Part shown: positions 47,559-55,919 of the stretch, one piece after another
How the letters are laid out: each line of letters opens with the position of its first letter
How positions within the stretch are numbered: position 1 is the first letter of the stretch
Source of the DNA: Alkalihalobacterium elongatum
GTDB taxonomy: Bacteria > Bacillota > Bacilli > Bacillales > Bacillaceae_F
DNA length: 64,000 nucleotides
Direction: 5' to 3'
Assembly (NCBI RefSeq): GCF_019024285.1
Contig: NZ_WMKZ01000002.1
Location: 301,492-365,491 of the forward strand
Notes under the pieces: generated by a model
What the model was told of the DNA's origin: nothing
The model's input: the letters and a program-made list of their open reading frames with translations, nothing else
Databases searched by the model: none
Program-made: the position numbers and the translations under genes

Positions 47559-48251
47559 ATATTACTTGATGTAATTAATTATGCGGTTGTTATGAAGTTA
47601 AGCTTTGCTGCTATCGCTGGGATAGTTATTGGTTTGGAACGAGAACTAAAGGGTAAACCACTAGGACTAAAAACTTGCCTAATTGTATCTGTGATATCTT
47701 GTTTACTAACTATCGTTTCATTTGAGTCAGCTTTTTTATATTCTAAAGAGTATTCACGACCAATGGACCCTGGTCGTATACCTTCTTATATTATAAGCGG
47801 TATTGGTTTTGTAGGTGCAGGTGTCATTCTAAGGAGAAGTAATGAAGCTATTTCGGGCCTCACCACGGCTGCATTAGTCCTGGCCTCGGCTGCTCTTGGG
47901 ATAACGATTGGTGCAGGGTTTTATTTTGAAGCTTTAATGGGTGTCATTTTTATTATTTTAGGTATGAAAGTAATCCCTTATTTTTTTAATAAATTGGGAC
48001 CTAAAAAGCTGAATGAAAAAGAAATAAAAGTAAAGTTATATATCAAAAAGACAACAGATTTAACAACTTTACTAAAAGAAATGAAGGCAAAAAATTTCGG
48101 AGTAAAGCATGTAAAAATCAAGGAAGAAGCAGAGGATATTATTATTAGCTGTATTGTAACTACCCATAAAAAGGTTTATACGACAGATATTTATTATGCT
48201 ATAAAAACATTAAATGGTGTAATAAATGTAGATGCCGAGAGTTTAGAATAG
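47559..48251 (+). CDS. MgtC/SapB family membrane protein (copy 1)
   Basis: About 231 residues: a hydrophobic N-terminal MgtC domain (five helices, GLERELKGKPLGLKTC and GAGVILRR are diagnostic) and a cytosolic C-terminal domain. MgtC-family proteins support growth in low Mg2+; in pathogens MgtC modulates the F-type ATPase. The start is unusual. GGAGGTGA (47546-47553) is followed at 5 nt by ATA 47559, and no AUG/GUG/UUG fits; TTG 47544 and GTG 47550 lie in the ribosome site itself, and ATG 47592 has no site. Reading from ATA gives the length of its paralogue at 49807-50517. Confidence 0.8.
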   Translation: MLLDVINYAVVMKLSFAAIAGIVIGLERELKGKPLGLKTCLIVSVISCLLTIVSFESAFLYSKEYSRPMDPGRIPSYIISGIGFVGAGVILRRSNEAISGLTTAALVLASAALGITIGAGFYFEALMGVIFIILGMKVIPYFFNKLGPKKLNEKEIKVKLYIKKTTDLTTLLKEMKAKNFGVKHVKIKEEAEDIIISCIVTTHKKVYTTDIYYAIKTLNGVINVDAESLE

Positions 48252-48268
48252 ATAATTTTTGTTGTTAT

Positions 48269-48327
48269 GGACCGTTTTCGCTTAAAGCTAAAGTATCAAG
48301 ACCCTAGCTTATAAAGGTTAACGGTCC
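48269..48327. repeat. Inverted repeat between convergent mgtC and mgtE genes
   Basis: GGACCGTT (48269-48276) and AACGGTCC (48320-48327) enclose a second stem (AAGCTA/TAGCTT). There is no U-tract, so its role is unclear; possibly a terminator or 3' processing element. Confidence 0.5.
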
Positions 48328-48406
48328 AATAGCAAAAACAGCAATCTGCAAAAAGATCCTTTTAAATAAACTGTCTTGAAGCAAATTATTGCCACGATAA
48401 CAGAAC

Positions 48407-49774
48407 CTAAAAGTTTTGAAGCATAAAATTCGCGATTGAAAAATAAAGAAACAATCCGACAATGTCATTAATTGTTGTAATAAATGGACCTGAAGCAACG
48501 GCAGGATCTATTTTTAAGCGGTGGACAAGCCATGGAATAACTGTCCCTGTAATGGTTGAAAGAACGATCGTACAAAACAAAGAAATCCCCACGATTACTC
48601 CAAAGTACATCCCACTTATATCAAAAAATAATGCGATGAAAAATGCGATGATACCACAAGAAATCCCCATTAAAATCCCTGTTATTGCTTCTCTTTTAAG
48701 CAATTTGCCAAATACATTTTGTTGTTCTAAATTACCAAGTGCGATACTTCTGACGACGACTGCTAAAGATTGGGTTCCAGTATTTCCACCCATATCTGCA
48801 ATTAGCGGAATAAATATTGCTAAAATCGCCATTTCAGCAAGTGTACTTTCAAACTGACCGATAAGACTAGCTGTACCAATACCTAAGATCATTAATACAA
48901 TTAGCCATGGCAGACGCCGTTTAGTTGCAACGAGCGGGCTTACATCAATATCAACCGAACCTCTTGTAGCCATTAAATCTTCGATGTCCTCAGTTGTCTC
49001 TTCTTCGACAATATCCATTACATCATCTACGGTAACAATGCCTAATATAACATCTTTTTCTGTAACAACTGGAACTGCAATTAAGTCATAGTCTTTAATA
49101 GTGTCAGCTACTTGTTCTTGGTCAGTTGTAGGTAATACTGAAATAAATTTTGTTTTCATAATTTCTGCAACAGCTATCGCTGGTTCAGATAAAATCAGTT
49201 CCCTTAAGGAAAGTACCCCTCTTAATACCATCTTGTCATCCGTAACGTAAATATAGTAAATCGTCTCCGCATCTTTTGCTTCCGTTCTTAACCTTTGCAA
49301 AATATTATCCGCGGTTTCCGTCTCTAATGCGGTAATAAACTCGGTTGTCATTAAAGAACCAGCTGTATCATTCTGGTACGATAATAATTTTTTAATATTA
49401 TCCGCATCAGTTTTGTTCATCCGGTCAAGAAAATAATTAGCTATATGATCAGGAATTTCGCTTAAGAAGTCTGTGACATCATCTGCAGATAATTCCTCAA
49501 GCAAAGTAAGAACGATGTGTTCATCTAACTCTGAAATAACTATCTTTTGCTGTTTTATAGGTAGTCCAACAAAGATTTCAGAGAATTCTTCTGCTGATAA
49601 ATATTCGTAAATTACTTTCCTTTTGATCTGACTGAACTCCTGGAAGATTTCAATCTGATCGGTTGGATGAAGCGATAGGAAGTCTCTTCGAAATTCTTCT
49701 TTCTTTTCCTGTTTTAAATACAAATGTAAATAGAACGTATACTCTTCACGATTTTTTAAATTAAGCATCACCAT
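48407..49774 (-). CDS. mgtE: Magnesium transporter MgtE (copy 2)
   Basis: 455 residues: an N-terminal superhelical N domain (about 1-130), two CBS domains (about 140-260, Mg2+ sensing) and five membrane helices with the conserved ADMGGNTGTQSL pore region near 335 and TTINDIVGLF near the end. It is a gated Mg2+ channel. The coding order mgtE(copy 1)-mgtC-mgtE(copy 2) on the minus strand suggests co-transcription, with 32 bp between this gene and mgtC upstream. Confidence 0.93.
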   Translation of the reverse strand: MVMLNLKNREEYTFYLHLYLKQEKKEEFRRDFLSLHPTDQIEIFQEFSQIKRKVIYEYLSAEEFSEIFVGLPIKQQKIVISELDEHIVLTLLEELSADDVTDFLSEIPDHIANYFLDRMNKTDADNIKKLLSYQNDTAGSLMTTEFITALETETADNILQRLRTEAKDAETIYYIYVTDDKMVLRGVLSLRELILSEPAIAVAEIMKTKFISVLPTTDQEQVADTIKDYDLIAVPVVTEKDVILGIVTVDDVMDIVEEETTEDIEDLMATRGSVDIDVSPLVATKRRLPWLIVLMILGIGTASLIGQFESTLAEMAILAIFIPLIADMGGNTGTQSLAVVVRSIALGNLEQQNVFGKLLKREAITGILMGISCGIIAFFIALFFDISGMYFGVIVGISLFCTIVLSTITGTVIPWLVHRLKIDPAVASGPFITTINDIVGLFLYFSIANFMLQNF

Positions 49775-49806
49775 ATTAGGTACCTCCCCTCACAGAGGCT
49801 TATTTT

Positions 49807-50517
49807 TTATAGATGTTCTACATCAACAGTTAACACATGGTCAATTTTTTTAAATAGATAGTAAATTTCAGTCGTGTATTGTTTTTCTGGCGCTGAAATC
49901 GTTAAATCTATTTGTTGATTTCCATTTTCAAGGTCTTTAATTTTAATATTTCGGATGTTAATTTCATAATTTTTCTTTTCTTTTAAGCTATCACCTTTTC
50001 TTTCAATCGCTTGGAGTAGCTCTGTCATTTTCATGTTCGGTTCCATAACAATTTTGACTGCAACATCCCGTTTACTTAAGGTGCTTGGCCCCAATCGCTT
50101 AACGAATAGCGGTAGGATGTTGACAGCCGCTATGAGTAGAATAACTACATAAAAGGCTTCAGCATAAAACCCTGCCCCAATTGCAATTCCTAAACCAGAT
50201 GCGGCCCAAATCATAGCAGCTGTCGTTAAACCTGAAATGACATCATTACTTCTTCTTAAAATGACACCTGCACCTAGGAAACCGACACCGCTGACAATTT
50301 GCGCAGCTAAACGCATGGGGTCCATAGCATTAAAGGTAGGTGAAGCATAGCGGTGAAATGATTCAACTGAAACGATTGTTACAAGACAACTAGCAACGCA
50401 AATGACCATACTTGTCTTTAACCCAAGGGGCTTATGCTTTAGTTGTCGATCAATCCCAATTAAAAGTCCAAGCAATAGAGCCACCGACAGCTTAATAAAA
50501 ACTTCGTATGTTACCAC
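49807..50517 (-). CDS. MgtC/SapB family membrane protein (copy 2)
   Basis: About 236 residues from GTG 50517 (AGGTAGGTG site at 6 nt; an upstream GTG at 50526 overlaps that site). It has the MgtC domain (GLLIGIDRQLKHKPLGLKT and GAGVILRR) and a C-terminal cytosolic domain, and is about the same length as copy 1. It sits between two mgtE genes, so it belongs to the magnesium island, likely downstream of the M-box-controlled mgtE. Confidence 0.9.
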   Translation of the reverse strand: MVTYEVFIKLSVALLLGLLIGIDRQLKHKPLGLKTSMVICVASCLVTIVSVESFHRYASPTFNAMDPMRLAAQIVSGVGFLGAGVILRRSNDVISGLTTAAMIWAASGLGIAIGAGFYAEAFYVVILLIAAVNILPLFVKRLGPSTLSKRDVAVKIVMEPNMKMTELLQAIERKGDSLKEKKNYEINIRNIKIKDLENGNQQIDLTISAPEKQYTTEIYYLFKKIDHVLTVDVEHL

Positions 50518-50550
50518 TAAGAACACCTACCTTCCCACCTTTTTACACAT

Positions 50551-50583
50551 CGGTGCCAGGCACCTAATAGGAGCCTGGCACCG
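50551..50583. repeat. GCCAGGCACC palindromic hairpin, copy 2
   Basis: 11-bp stem of CGGTGCCAGGC type with a loop of about 11 nt, then T7 on the plus strand, placed right after the mgtE stop. The same motif ends the meaB gene at 18424-18456. Confidence 0.75.
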
Positions 50584-50591
50584 TTTTTTTA

Positions 50592-51950
50592 TTATAGGTA
50601 ATTAATTAAAGATGTTGCGATTGAGAAGTAAATAAGTAAACCTAAAATATCGTTTACTGTTGTAATAAATGGACCTGATGCAATCGCTGGGTCTAGTTTT
50701 AATTTATTGATAGCTAACGGAACAGTTGCACCAATAACAGTTGCCACACTTAATGTTAAGAAAAGAGAAACACCAACAATAAATGCAATCATATAACCAT
50801 ATAAGAATGGCACAAAAATAAATAGAGTAATTGCACAAATCAACCCTAGCATCATACCAGTACCAAACTCTCGCTTAACTGTATTCCATAATCCTTTCTT
50901 CTCTAATGAACCAGTTGCTAATGCACGTACTGTAACTGCTAGAGATTGTGTACCCGTATTTCCAGCTGAGTCCATGATCAGTGGGATAAACACAGCTAAT
51001 AATACAATTTCTTCAAGAGTTTCTTCAAACTGACCAATTACACCAGCTGTAATCAGACCAAAAAACATTAATAATATAATCCAAGGTGAACGTTTTTTTG
51101 CCGCAGTGAATGCAGTTACATTAACATCTGTTGCACCTCTAACTGCAGAGATTTCACCTAAGTCTTCTGTTGCTTCATCCTCTAAAACGTCCATAACGTC
51201 ATCGACTGTGACGATACCAATTAACTCGCTTGTACTTGTAACAACAGGAGCAGCAAGGAAATCATATTTCTTAATTAATTTTGCCACTTCTTCTTGGTCC
51301 ATATGTGCTTCAACCGAAACAACACGTGAACTCATAATATTTTCAATTTTTTCATTTGTCGGTGCAATAATCAGGTCACGAAGCGAAATTACCCCAACTA
51401 ACTTATCTTTCTCATCAACGACATACAGGTAATAAACCGTTTCAGCATCAGGGCCTTGCTCACGAAGAAGCTCTACAACTTCTGAAGCTGTTTGTCTTGC
51501 TTTAATTGAAATATATTCTTTTGTCATAATCGCACCAGCGGTTTCTGGCGGATAAGATAATAGTTCTTTTACGTCATCGGCATCTTCTTTATCCATTGCA
51601 CTTAAGATTGCTTTAGCCTTTGCATCTTTAATTTCAGCAAGGTAGTCGGCTACATCATCGGCATACATGTTATTAAACATTTCTGCAATGAAGTCATCTT
51701 CTAGCTCGAGTGCAATTCTTTTTTGATCATCGATTTCCAACTCTTGGAATACCTCTGCAAATTCAGCAGCTGAAAGATACGCGTATACTAGTTGGCGTTG
51801 ATCTTTCTCTAAGTTAGAGAAGATATCCATTTGATCTGTTGGATGTAATTCAAGAAACGCCTCTCTAAATTGCTCTTTGTTATTTTCTTTTAAAACTTGA
51901 AGAATATGGTTTACGTATTCTTCTCGTGTTTGTTCGTTAAGTCTAACCAC
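50592..51950 (-). CDS. mgtE: Magnesium transporter MgtE (copy 1, M-box controlled)
   Basis: 452 residues. N domain (1-130), CBS pair (about 140-265) and the five-helix pore domain with DSAGNTGTQSLAVT near 328. GTG 51950 follows AAGGAGG at 8 nt. It should import Mg2+, gated closed by cytosolic Mg2+ binding. Its leader holds an M-box riboswitch, an intrinsic terminator, a short leader ORF and a hairpin that covers the ribosome site, so expression should be high only when Mg2+ is low. Confidence 0.95.
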   Translation of the reverse strand: MVRLNEQTREEYVNHILQVLKENNKEQFREAFLELHPTDQMDIFSNLEKDQRQLVYAYLSAAEFAEVFQELEIDDQKRIALELEDDFIAEMFNNMYADDVADYLAEIKDAKAKAILSAMDKEDADDVKELLSYPPETAGAIMTKEYISIKARQTASEVVELLREQGPDAETVYYLYVVDEKDKLVGVISLRDLIIAPTNEKIENIMSSRVVSVEAHMDQEEVAKLIKKYDFLAAPVVTSTSELIGIVTVDDVMDVLEDEATEDLGEISAVRGATDVNVTAFTAAKKRSPWIILLMFFGLITAGVIGQFEETLEEIVLLAVFIPLIMDSAGNTGTQSLAVTVRALATGSLEKKGLWNTVKREFGTGMMLGLICAITLFIFVPFLYGYMIAFIVGVSLFLTLSVATVIGATVPLAINKLKLDPAIASGPFITTVNDILGLLIYFSIATSLINYL

Positions 51951-51957
51951 GGTCGCT

Positions 51958-52022
51958 TCCTCCTTGAGAGGAGAACTAAACTAATCACACCGTACTACTC
52001 GGGAGTGAAGTGGAGTTCTCCC
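51958..52022 (-). promoter_or_regulatory. Alternative hairpins controlling the mgtE ribosome binding site
   Basis: Minus strand: one hairpin pairs TTCTCCT (51975-51969) with AGGAGGA (51964-51958), hiding the mgtE Shine-Dalgarno. The competing hairpin pairs GGAGAACT (52021-52014), inside the leader ORF, with AGTTCTCC (51977-51970) and would free it. The two cannot form together. Confidence 0.7.
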
Positions 52023-52097
52023 TTTTTCTTGTATTATTCCTTTTGTCTTTATTAATAAACCACAATTTGTCGATTCGGGTTCGGGACTACTATCCAT
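51981..52097 (-). CDS. Putative magnesium-sensing leader peptide upstream of mgtE (38 aa)
   Basis: ATG 52097 lies 9 nt after GGGAGG, on the readthrough side of the M-box terminator; TAG at 51983-51981 ends 31 bp before mgtE. The peptide begins MDSSPEPEST, with Pro-Glu-Pro-Glu within the first eight residues. Alternating proline and acidic residues near the N-terminus make ribosomes fall off in low Mg2+ in E. coli MgtL. Codons 26-28 contain GGAGAACT, one arm of the hairpin that would free the mgtE ribosome site. I infer a cis-acting leader peptide and not a functional protein. A second frame with GTG 52102 (16 codons, containing PNPN) overlaps it but has poorer spacing. Confidence 0.6.
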   Translation of the reverse strand: MDSSPEPESTNCGLLIKTKGIIQEKGRTPLHSRVVRCD

Positions 52098-52143
52098 TCC
52101 ACAACACCTCCCGTTTTTATGTATTTAGTAATATTAAATAAAA

Positions 52144-52168
52144 AACACCTTCTACGAGAGAAGGTGTT
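52144..52168 (-). terminator. Riboswitch-controlled terminator of the mgtE leader
   Basis: 10-bp stem beginning AACACCTTCT, then T-run TTTTTTATTT on the minus strand, 49 nt after the end of the M-box. Confidence 0.88.
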
Positions 52169-52216
52169 AATTCAACAAAAATTAGCGCATACTTATTATA
52201 TAAGCATACTAAAAAA

Positions 52217-52392
52217 AATGTTCATTACCATTCCTTCAATCGTAGAGCTTTAGCACTGTACGGCATAGGTCATAGACCAGCTACATTAAAAACCACCTTA
52301 TTTCGATGGTTCCTGTTGACCCATTGGCGTCTTTGGACATTTTTGGGCAGCAGCGTATCTCCGTACAGGAGCCTCACCTAACGAGGAACATT
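52217..52392 (-). promoter_or_regulatory. M-box (ykoK) magnesium riboswitch
   Basis: Reading the minus strand, the segment from 52392 to 52217 has the conserved M-box blocks GTTAGGTGAGGCTCCT, ATACGCTGCTGCCC, GACGCCAATGGGTCAACAG and CAGTGCTAAAGCTC in the right order, closed by a 7-bp outer stem (52392-52386 with 52223-52217). Mg2+ binding should favour the terminator at 52144-52168 and turn mgtE off. Confidence 0.95.
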
Positions 52393-52588
52393 ATTCAATT
52401 ACTTAGTTGATGTTACATGATGCTTGACTTTGTGTCAACAAGGTTATTTATATTTTATTTTTACTAATAATTTATTGCTTTACTTTTAGTCACTCGACGT
52501 TAACCAAGGTGAAAGCTTAGTTCTTCATGCATTATCGTGAAGCCCAAATGGACAGTATAGTAAGGTTTACGAAACAGGCATAAAAAAA

Positions 52589-52618
52589 GACTGACTCACA
52601 AACGCCCATGATTCAGTC
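52589..52618 (-). terminator. Terminator of the cheA-cheW-cheY operon
   Basis: GACTGA-based stem (arms 52589-52598 and 52610-52618, one mismatch) followed by T7 on the minus strand. Confidence 0.8.
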
Positions 52619-52636
52619 AATATTTATTATTTTTAT

Positions 52637-52999
52637 TTAAGAATTCGCTACCTTCTGTAGAGCCTCAATTACACGATCAGCCTGAAATGGCTTAACGATA
52701 AAATCCTTCGCGCCTGATTGAATGGCATCGATAACCATCGCTTGTTGTCCCATTGCTGAACACATAATAACTTTTGCATTAGGATTAATACTTTTAATAT
52801 CACGAAGCGCTTCAATCCCATCTTTTTCTGGCATTGTAATATCCATCGTAACAATATCAGGATTTAGCTCTTTATACTTTTCAACCGCCTCTTGACCATT
52901 CGCTGCTTCCCCTACGATATTAAAGTTATTTTTTGATAAGATATCCTTAATCATCATTCTCATAAAAGCAGCATCATCAACAATTAATACAGAAGTCAT
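52637..52999 (-). CDS. cheY: Chemotaxis response regulator CheY
   Basis: 120 residues from ATG 52999 (GGGGTG site; a longer frame adds five residues). A single receiver domain with acidic pair DD, phospho-Asp in DIVTMDITMPEKDG and the switch Ser/Thr and Lys (MCSAMGQ and FIVKPF). As a CheY it should bind the flagellar switch after phosphorylation by CheA. It is the last of the three-gene cheA-cheW-cheY unit. Confidence 0.92.
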   Translation of the reverse strand: MTSVLIVDDAAFMRMMIKDILSKNNFNIVGEAANGQEAVEKYKELNPDIVTMDITMPEKDGIEALRDIKSINPNAKVIMCSAMGQQAMVIDAIQSGAKDFIVKPFQADRVIEALQKVANS

Positions 53000-53032
53000 C
53001 TTAACACCCCACACTATATTTAGGCTAATCTA

Positions 53033-53476
53033 TTAATTTGCAATTACTTTATCAATATTTAACAATGTAAACAATCGGTTATCAAGCTTTACGACTCCAC
53101 TTAAGTAGTCAGCTTCAACACCACCAACAACTTCTGGTGTTGGCTCTATTTTTTCTGAAGGAATATCAATTACGTCATTTGCACCGTCAACAATAAATCC
53201 AATCTCAATATCGTCTTTAGAGATGACTAGAATCCGGGTAGCTTCATCAGCCTTTTTAGATTCAATCCCGAAGCGTTTTCTTAAATCCATAATCGGGGTA
53301 ATGACTCCACGCAAATTCATAACTCCCTTTATAAATGGAAAAGTTCTCGGTATACGTGTCACAGGCTGCATTCTTTCAATAGATTGGATATTATCTACTT
53401 CAATTGCATATTCTTCATCTTTTAACTGAAAAACAATAACTTTTAATTCTTTTCCTACTGTACTTTCCACAGACAT
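53033..53476 (-). CDS. cheW: Chemotaxis coupling protein CheW
   Basis: 147 residues forming the double beta-barrel CheW fold: QLKDEEYAIEVDNIQSIER, then IKGVMNLRGVITPIMDLRKRFG (landmark positions near 47-70). It couples CheA to chemoreceptors. ATG 53476 follows GGGAGG. Confidence 0.93.
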   Translation of the reverse strand: MSVESTVGKELKVIVFQLKDEEYAIEVDNIQSIERMQPVTRIPRTFPFIKGVMNLRGVITPIMDLRKRFGIESKKADEATRILVISKDDIEIGFIVDGANDVIDIPSEKIEPTPEVVGGVEADYLSGVVKLDNRLFTLLNIDKVIAN

Positions 53477-53500
53477 CAGGGTTTGCCTCCCATCCTTGTA

Positions 53501-55600
53501 TTACTTAATTAGTGCATTTGTATCAACAATCAAAGCAACTTGACCATTTCCTAAAATTGTTGCACCTGAAATAGCAAAGACATTCGTTAAATAGTTACCT
53601 AACGACTTGAGTACAATATCATGTTGTCCTATTAGTGAATCGACAACTAGTCCAGCTATTTTATCACCTTTATGAATAATAACTAGAGAATAATATTCCT
53701 CTTCTATCTCTTGCTCTACAGGTACCTCGAAAATATCTTTAAGGAAAACGAGAGGAACTACCTTTCCACGGAAGTCGATCACCTTTTGTCCGTGTGCACT
53801 ATATACTTCCTTTTTATTCACAATCGCCGTCTCAACGATAGCTGAAAGAGGGATGGCATACTTTTCGTCACTTACTTCTACTAACATAACATCAATAATT
53901 GAAAGTGTTAACGGAAGTTGAATAGAAAAAATCGATCCCTTTCCTAATGTAGAATCAACTGTCACTACGCCACCTAGAGATTCGAAAGTCGACCGAACCA
54001 CATCAAGACCTACGCCTCGGCCAGAAACATCTGTAACTTTATCAGCTGTACTAAACCCAGCTCTAAATAAAAGACCATAGATTTGTTGGTCTGACATTTT
54101 ACTTGCTTCTTCCTCAGTAACAACACCGTTTGAAAGAGCTTTATTAAGTACCTTATCTCGGTTAATCCCAGCTCCATCATCTTCAATCTCAATAAAAACA
54201 TTGTTTCCACTATGGTAAGCCTTAAGGATGATCGTCCCTACTTCTGGTTTACCTAACTCCCTACGTTTTTCTGGAGTCTCAATCCCATGATCAATAGAAT
54301 TTCGAATTAAATGAACGAGAGGATCACCTATTTCATCGATAATTGTTCGGTCCAGCTCTGTTTCTGCTCCTAAAATATGAAGATCTACCTTTTTATTTAA
54401 GTCCTTCGAAAGACTACGAACCATCCGTGGGAAACGATTAAAAACTTGTTCGACAGGCATCATTCTCATATTTAAAATAATTTCCTGTAAATCTCCAGAT
54501 ATCCGTGACATTCGTTCAACCGTTTCGTTCAGCTCATTATTTTTTAACTCACTAGCTATTTGCTCAAGACGACCTCGATCAATGACTAGTTCTTCAAATA
54601 AATTCATTAAAACGTCAAGGCGCTCAATATTTACTCGAATCGTTTTATTTACTTCTGCGTGTTTTCTACCATTCGCTTGTGAACTCTTTACTTGAGCTTT
54701 CATTTCTTGAACGGCTGGAACAATTTCTTTTTCTTCAAGCTCCACTTCTGGTTCAACTTTTGCTTCATCTGCTTCTCTTTCAGATGCAGCCTTTTTTAAC
54801 TCTTCAAGATTTAATTGATGAACGTTTACCTCACTAATCTCTGAAACTTTTTCAATACGTTGTATAATTTCATCAGCTTCTACTTGTGAAATAATGGTAA
54901 CAACAAATTCTAAATCAAATTTTTCTTCCTCTAATTCTTCAGCACTAGGATTTGACTTAATAATTTCACCAATTTGTTCAAGCACTTCAAAAACCATAAA
55001 CACCCGAGCAGCCTTTAACATCGTACGCTCATCAAGCGATACTTTTACTTGAAAAGAGTTGTACCCTTGTTCTTGTGATTGCATAAGAACCGTCAATTCA
55101 AACTGGTCATAAGTAACTTCAAAAGCAGCAGTTTCTGCCTCTTCACTAACAGGTGCCACTGCCTCTTCACTAACAGGTGCCACTACCTCTTCAACAGTTG
55201 CTGCAACTTGAGTAGGTGAACCACCTTTTTCAATTTGCTCTAGTAATTCTGTCACATTTGAGACATCACGTTTTCCAGTACCACCCGCTGCAATATCATT
55301 TACCATTTCTTCTAAGTCATCAACTGCAGCAAAGACAACATCTAGAACAGCTGATGATGCTTCTAGCTTTTGATTTCTAATTAAATCTAGTACATTTTCC
55401 ATTGTATGTGTTAAATGAGCCAAATCTTCATAACCCATCGTCGCTGCCATTCCTTTTAACGTATGTGCAGAACGGAAAATTTCGCCAACAATAGCTAGAT
55501 TACTTGGATCAGTTTCTAAAAGTAGTAAATTATCATTTAATGATTGTAAGTGCTCCTGGCTCTCATCAATAAACACATCTAAGTATTCTGAAGTACTCAA
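53501..55600 (-). CDS. cheA: Chemotaxis histidine kinase CheA
   Basis: About 699 residues: P1/Hpt domain with the phospho-His in AHTLKGMAATMG near residue 44, a second region (P2), a dimerisation domain, the HATPase domain (LIRNSIDHGIE, then DDGAGI and the GRGVGLDVV motif), and a C-terminal CheW-like domain. TTG 55600 follows GAGGTGA at 9 nt; a GTG at 55612 lies inside that site. It phosphorylates CheY downstream. An Ala/Val/Glu-rich repeated insertion (APVSEEA) lies after P1. Confidence 0.92.
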   Translation of the reverse strand: MSTSEYLDVFIDESQEHLQSLNDNLLLLETDPSNLAIVGEIFRSAHTLKGMAATMGYEDLAHLTHTMENVLDLIRNQKLEASSAVLDVVFAAVDDLEEMVNDIAAGGTGKRDVSNVTELLEQIEKGGSPTQVAATVEEVVAPVSEEAVAPVSEEAETAAFEVTYDQFELTVLMQSQEQGYNSFQVKVSLDERTMLKAARVFMVFEVLEQIGEIIKSNPSAEELEEEKFDLEFVVTIISQVEADEIIQRIEKVSEISEVNVHQLNLEELKKAASEREADEAKVEPEVELEEKEIVPAVQEMKAQVKSSQANGRKHAEVNKTIRVNIERLDVLMNLFEELVIDRGRLEQIASELKNNELNETVERMSRISGDLQEIILNMRMMPVEQVFNRFPRMVRSLSKDLNKKVDLHILGAETELDRTIIDEIGDPLVHLIRNSIDHGIETPEKRRELGKPEVGTIILKAYHSGNNVFIEIEDDGAGINRDKVLNKALSNGVVTEEEASKMSDQQIYGLLFRAGFSTADKVTDVSGRGVGLDVVRSTFESLGGVVTVDSTLGKGSIFSIQLPLTLSIIDVMLVEVSDEKYAIPLSAIVETAIVNKKEVYSAHGQKVIDFRGKVVPLVFLKDIFEVPVEQEIEEEYYSLVIIHKGDKIAGLVVDSLIGQHDIVLKSLGNYLTNVFAISGATILGNGQVALIVDTNALIK

Positions 55601-55880
55601 GACTGTCTTCACCTCAACATATCGTCTACGAAGTTTTTTATATTAAAATGCTAGTTTTATTGATTGGACAATAAATAATAAGAGTGTGACTAAATCACCA
55701 ACTATACCATATCCAAAACTAGTAAAAAAGTAATGTACTATAGAGCTATTTAACCATATAATAAACTAATCTTGTTTAAGAATATAGTCGAATTAATAAA
55801 TTTGATAAAATAAATGGCCACAAGTGACAAAATGGAGTTGGGACATTTTAACATAGGGAATAGTCTACAAAGCCCTACAC
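55601..55880. other. Gene-free AT-rich stretch upstream of cheA
   Basis: I see no supported gene. A possible promoter on the minus strand (TTGTCC then TTTAAT after about 18 bp, around 55640-55665) could drive cheA. Nothing else stands out before the next terminator. Confidence 0.5.
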
Positions 55881-55884
55881 AAAA

Positions 55885-55910
55885 AAGCTTAGAGAATTAT
55901 CTCTAAGCTT
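55885..55910 (-). terminator. Terminator of the YtkA-like lipoprotein gene
   Basis: 11-bp perfect stem (55885-55895 with 55900-55910), 4-nt loop, A/T flanks on both sides. Confidence 0.85.
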
Positions 55911-55919
55911 TTTTATTCA

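Noticed and set aside
52052..52102. A 16-codon frame starting at GTG 52102 that overlaps the mgtE leader ORF in another frame
   Set aside because: The gap to GGAGG is only 4 nt, against 9 nt for ATG 52097, so the ATG frame is favoured; a minor role is not excluded.
55590..55640. A GACGATAT sequence resembling a sigma-D -10 before cheA
   Set aside because: It has no TAAA at the right distance and would start transcription inside the ribosome binding site.
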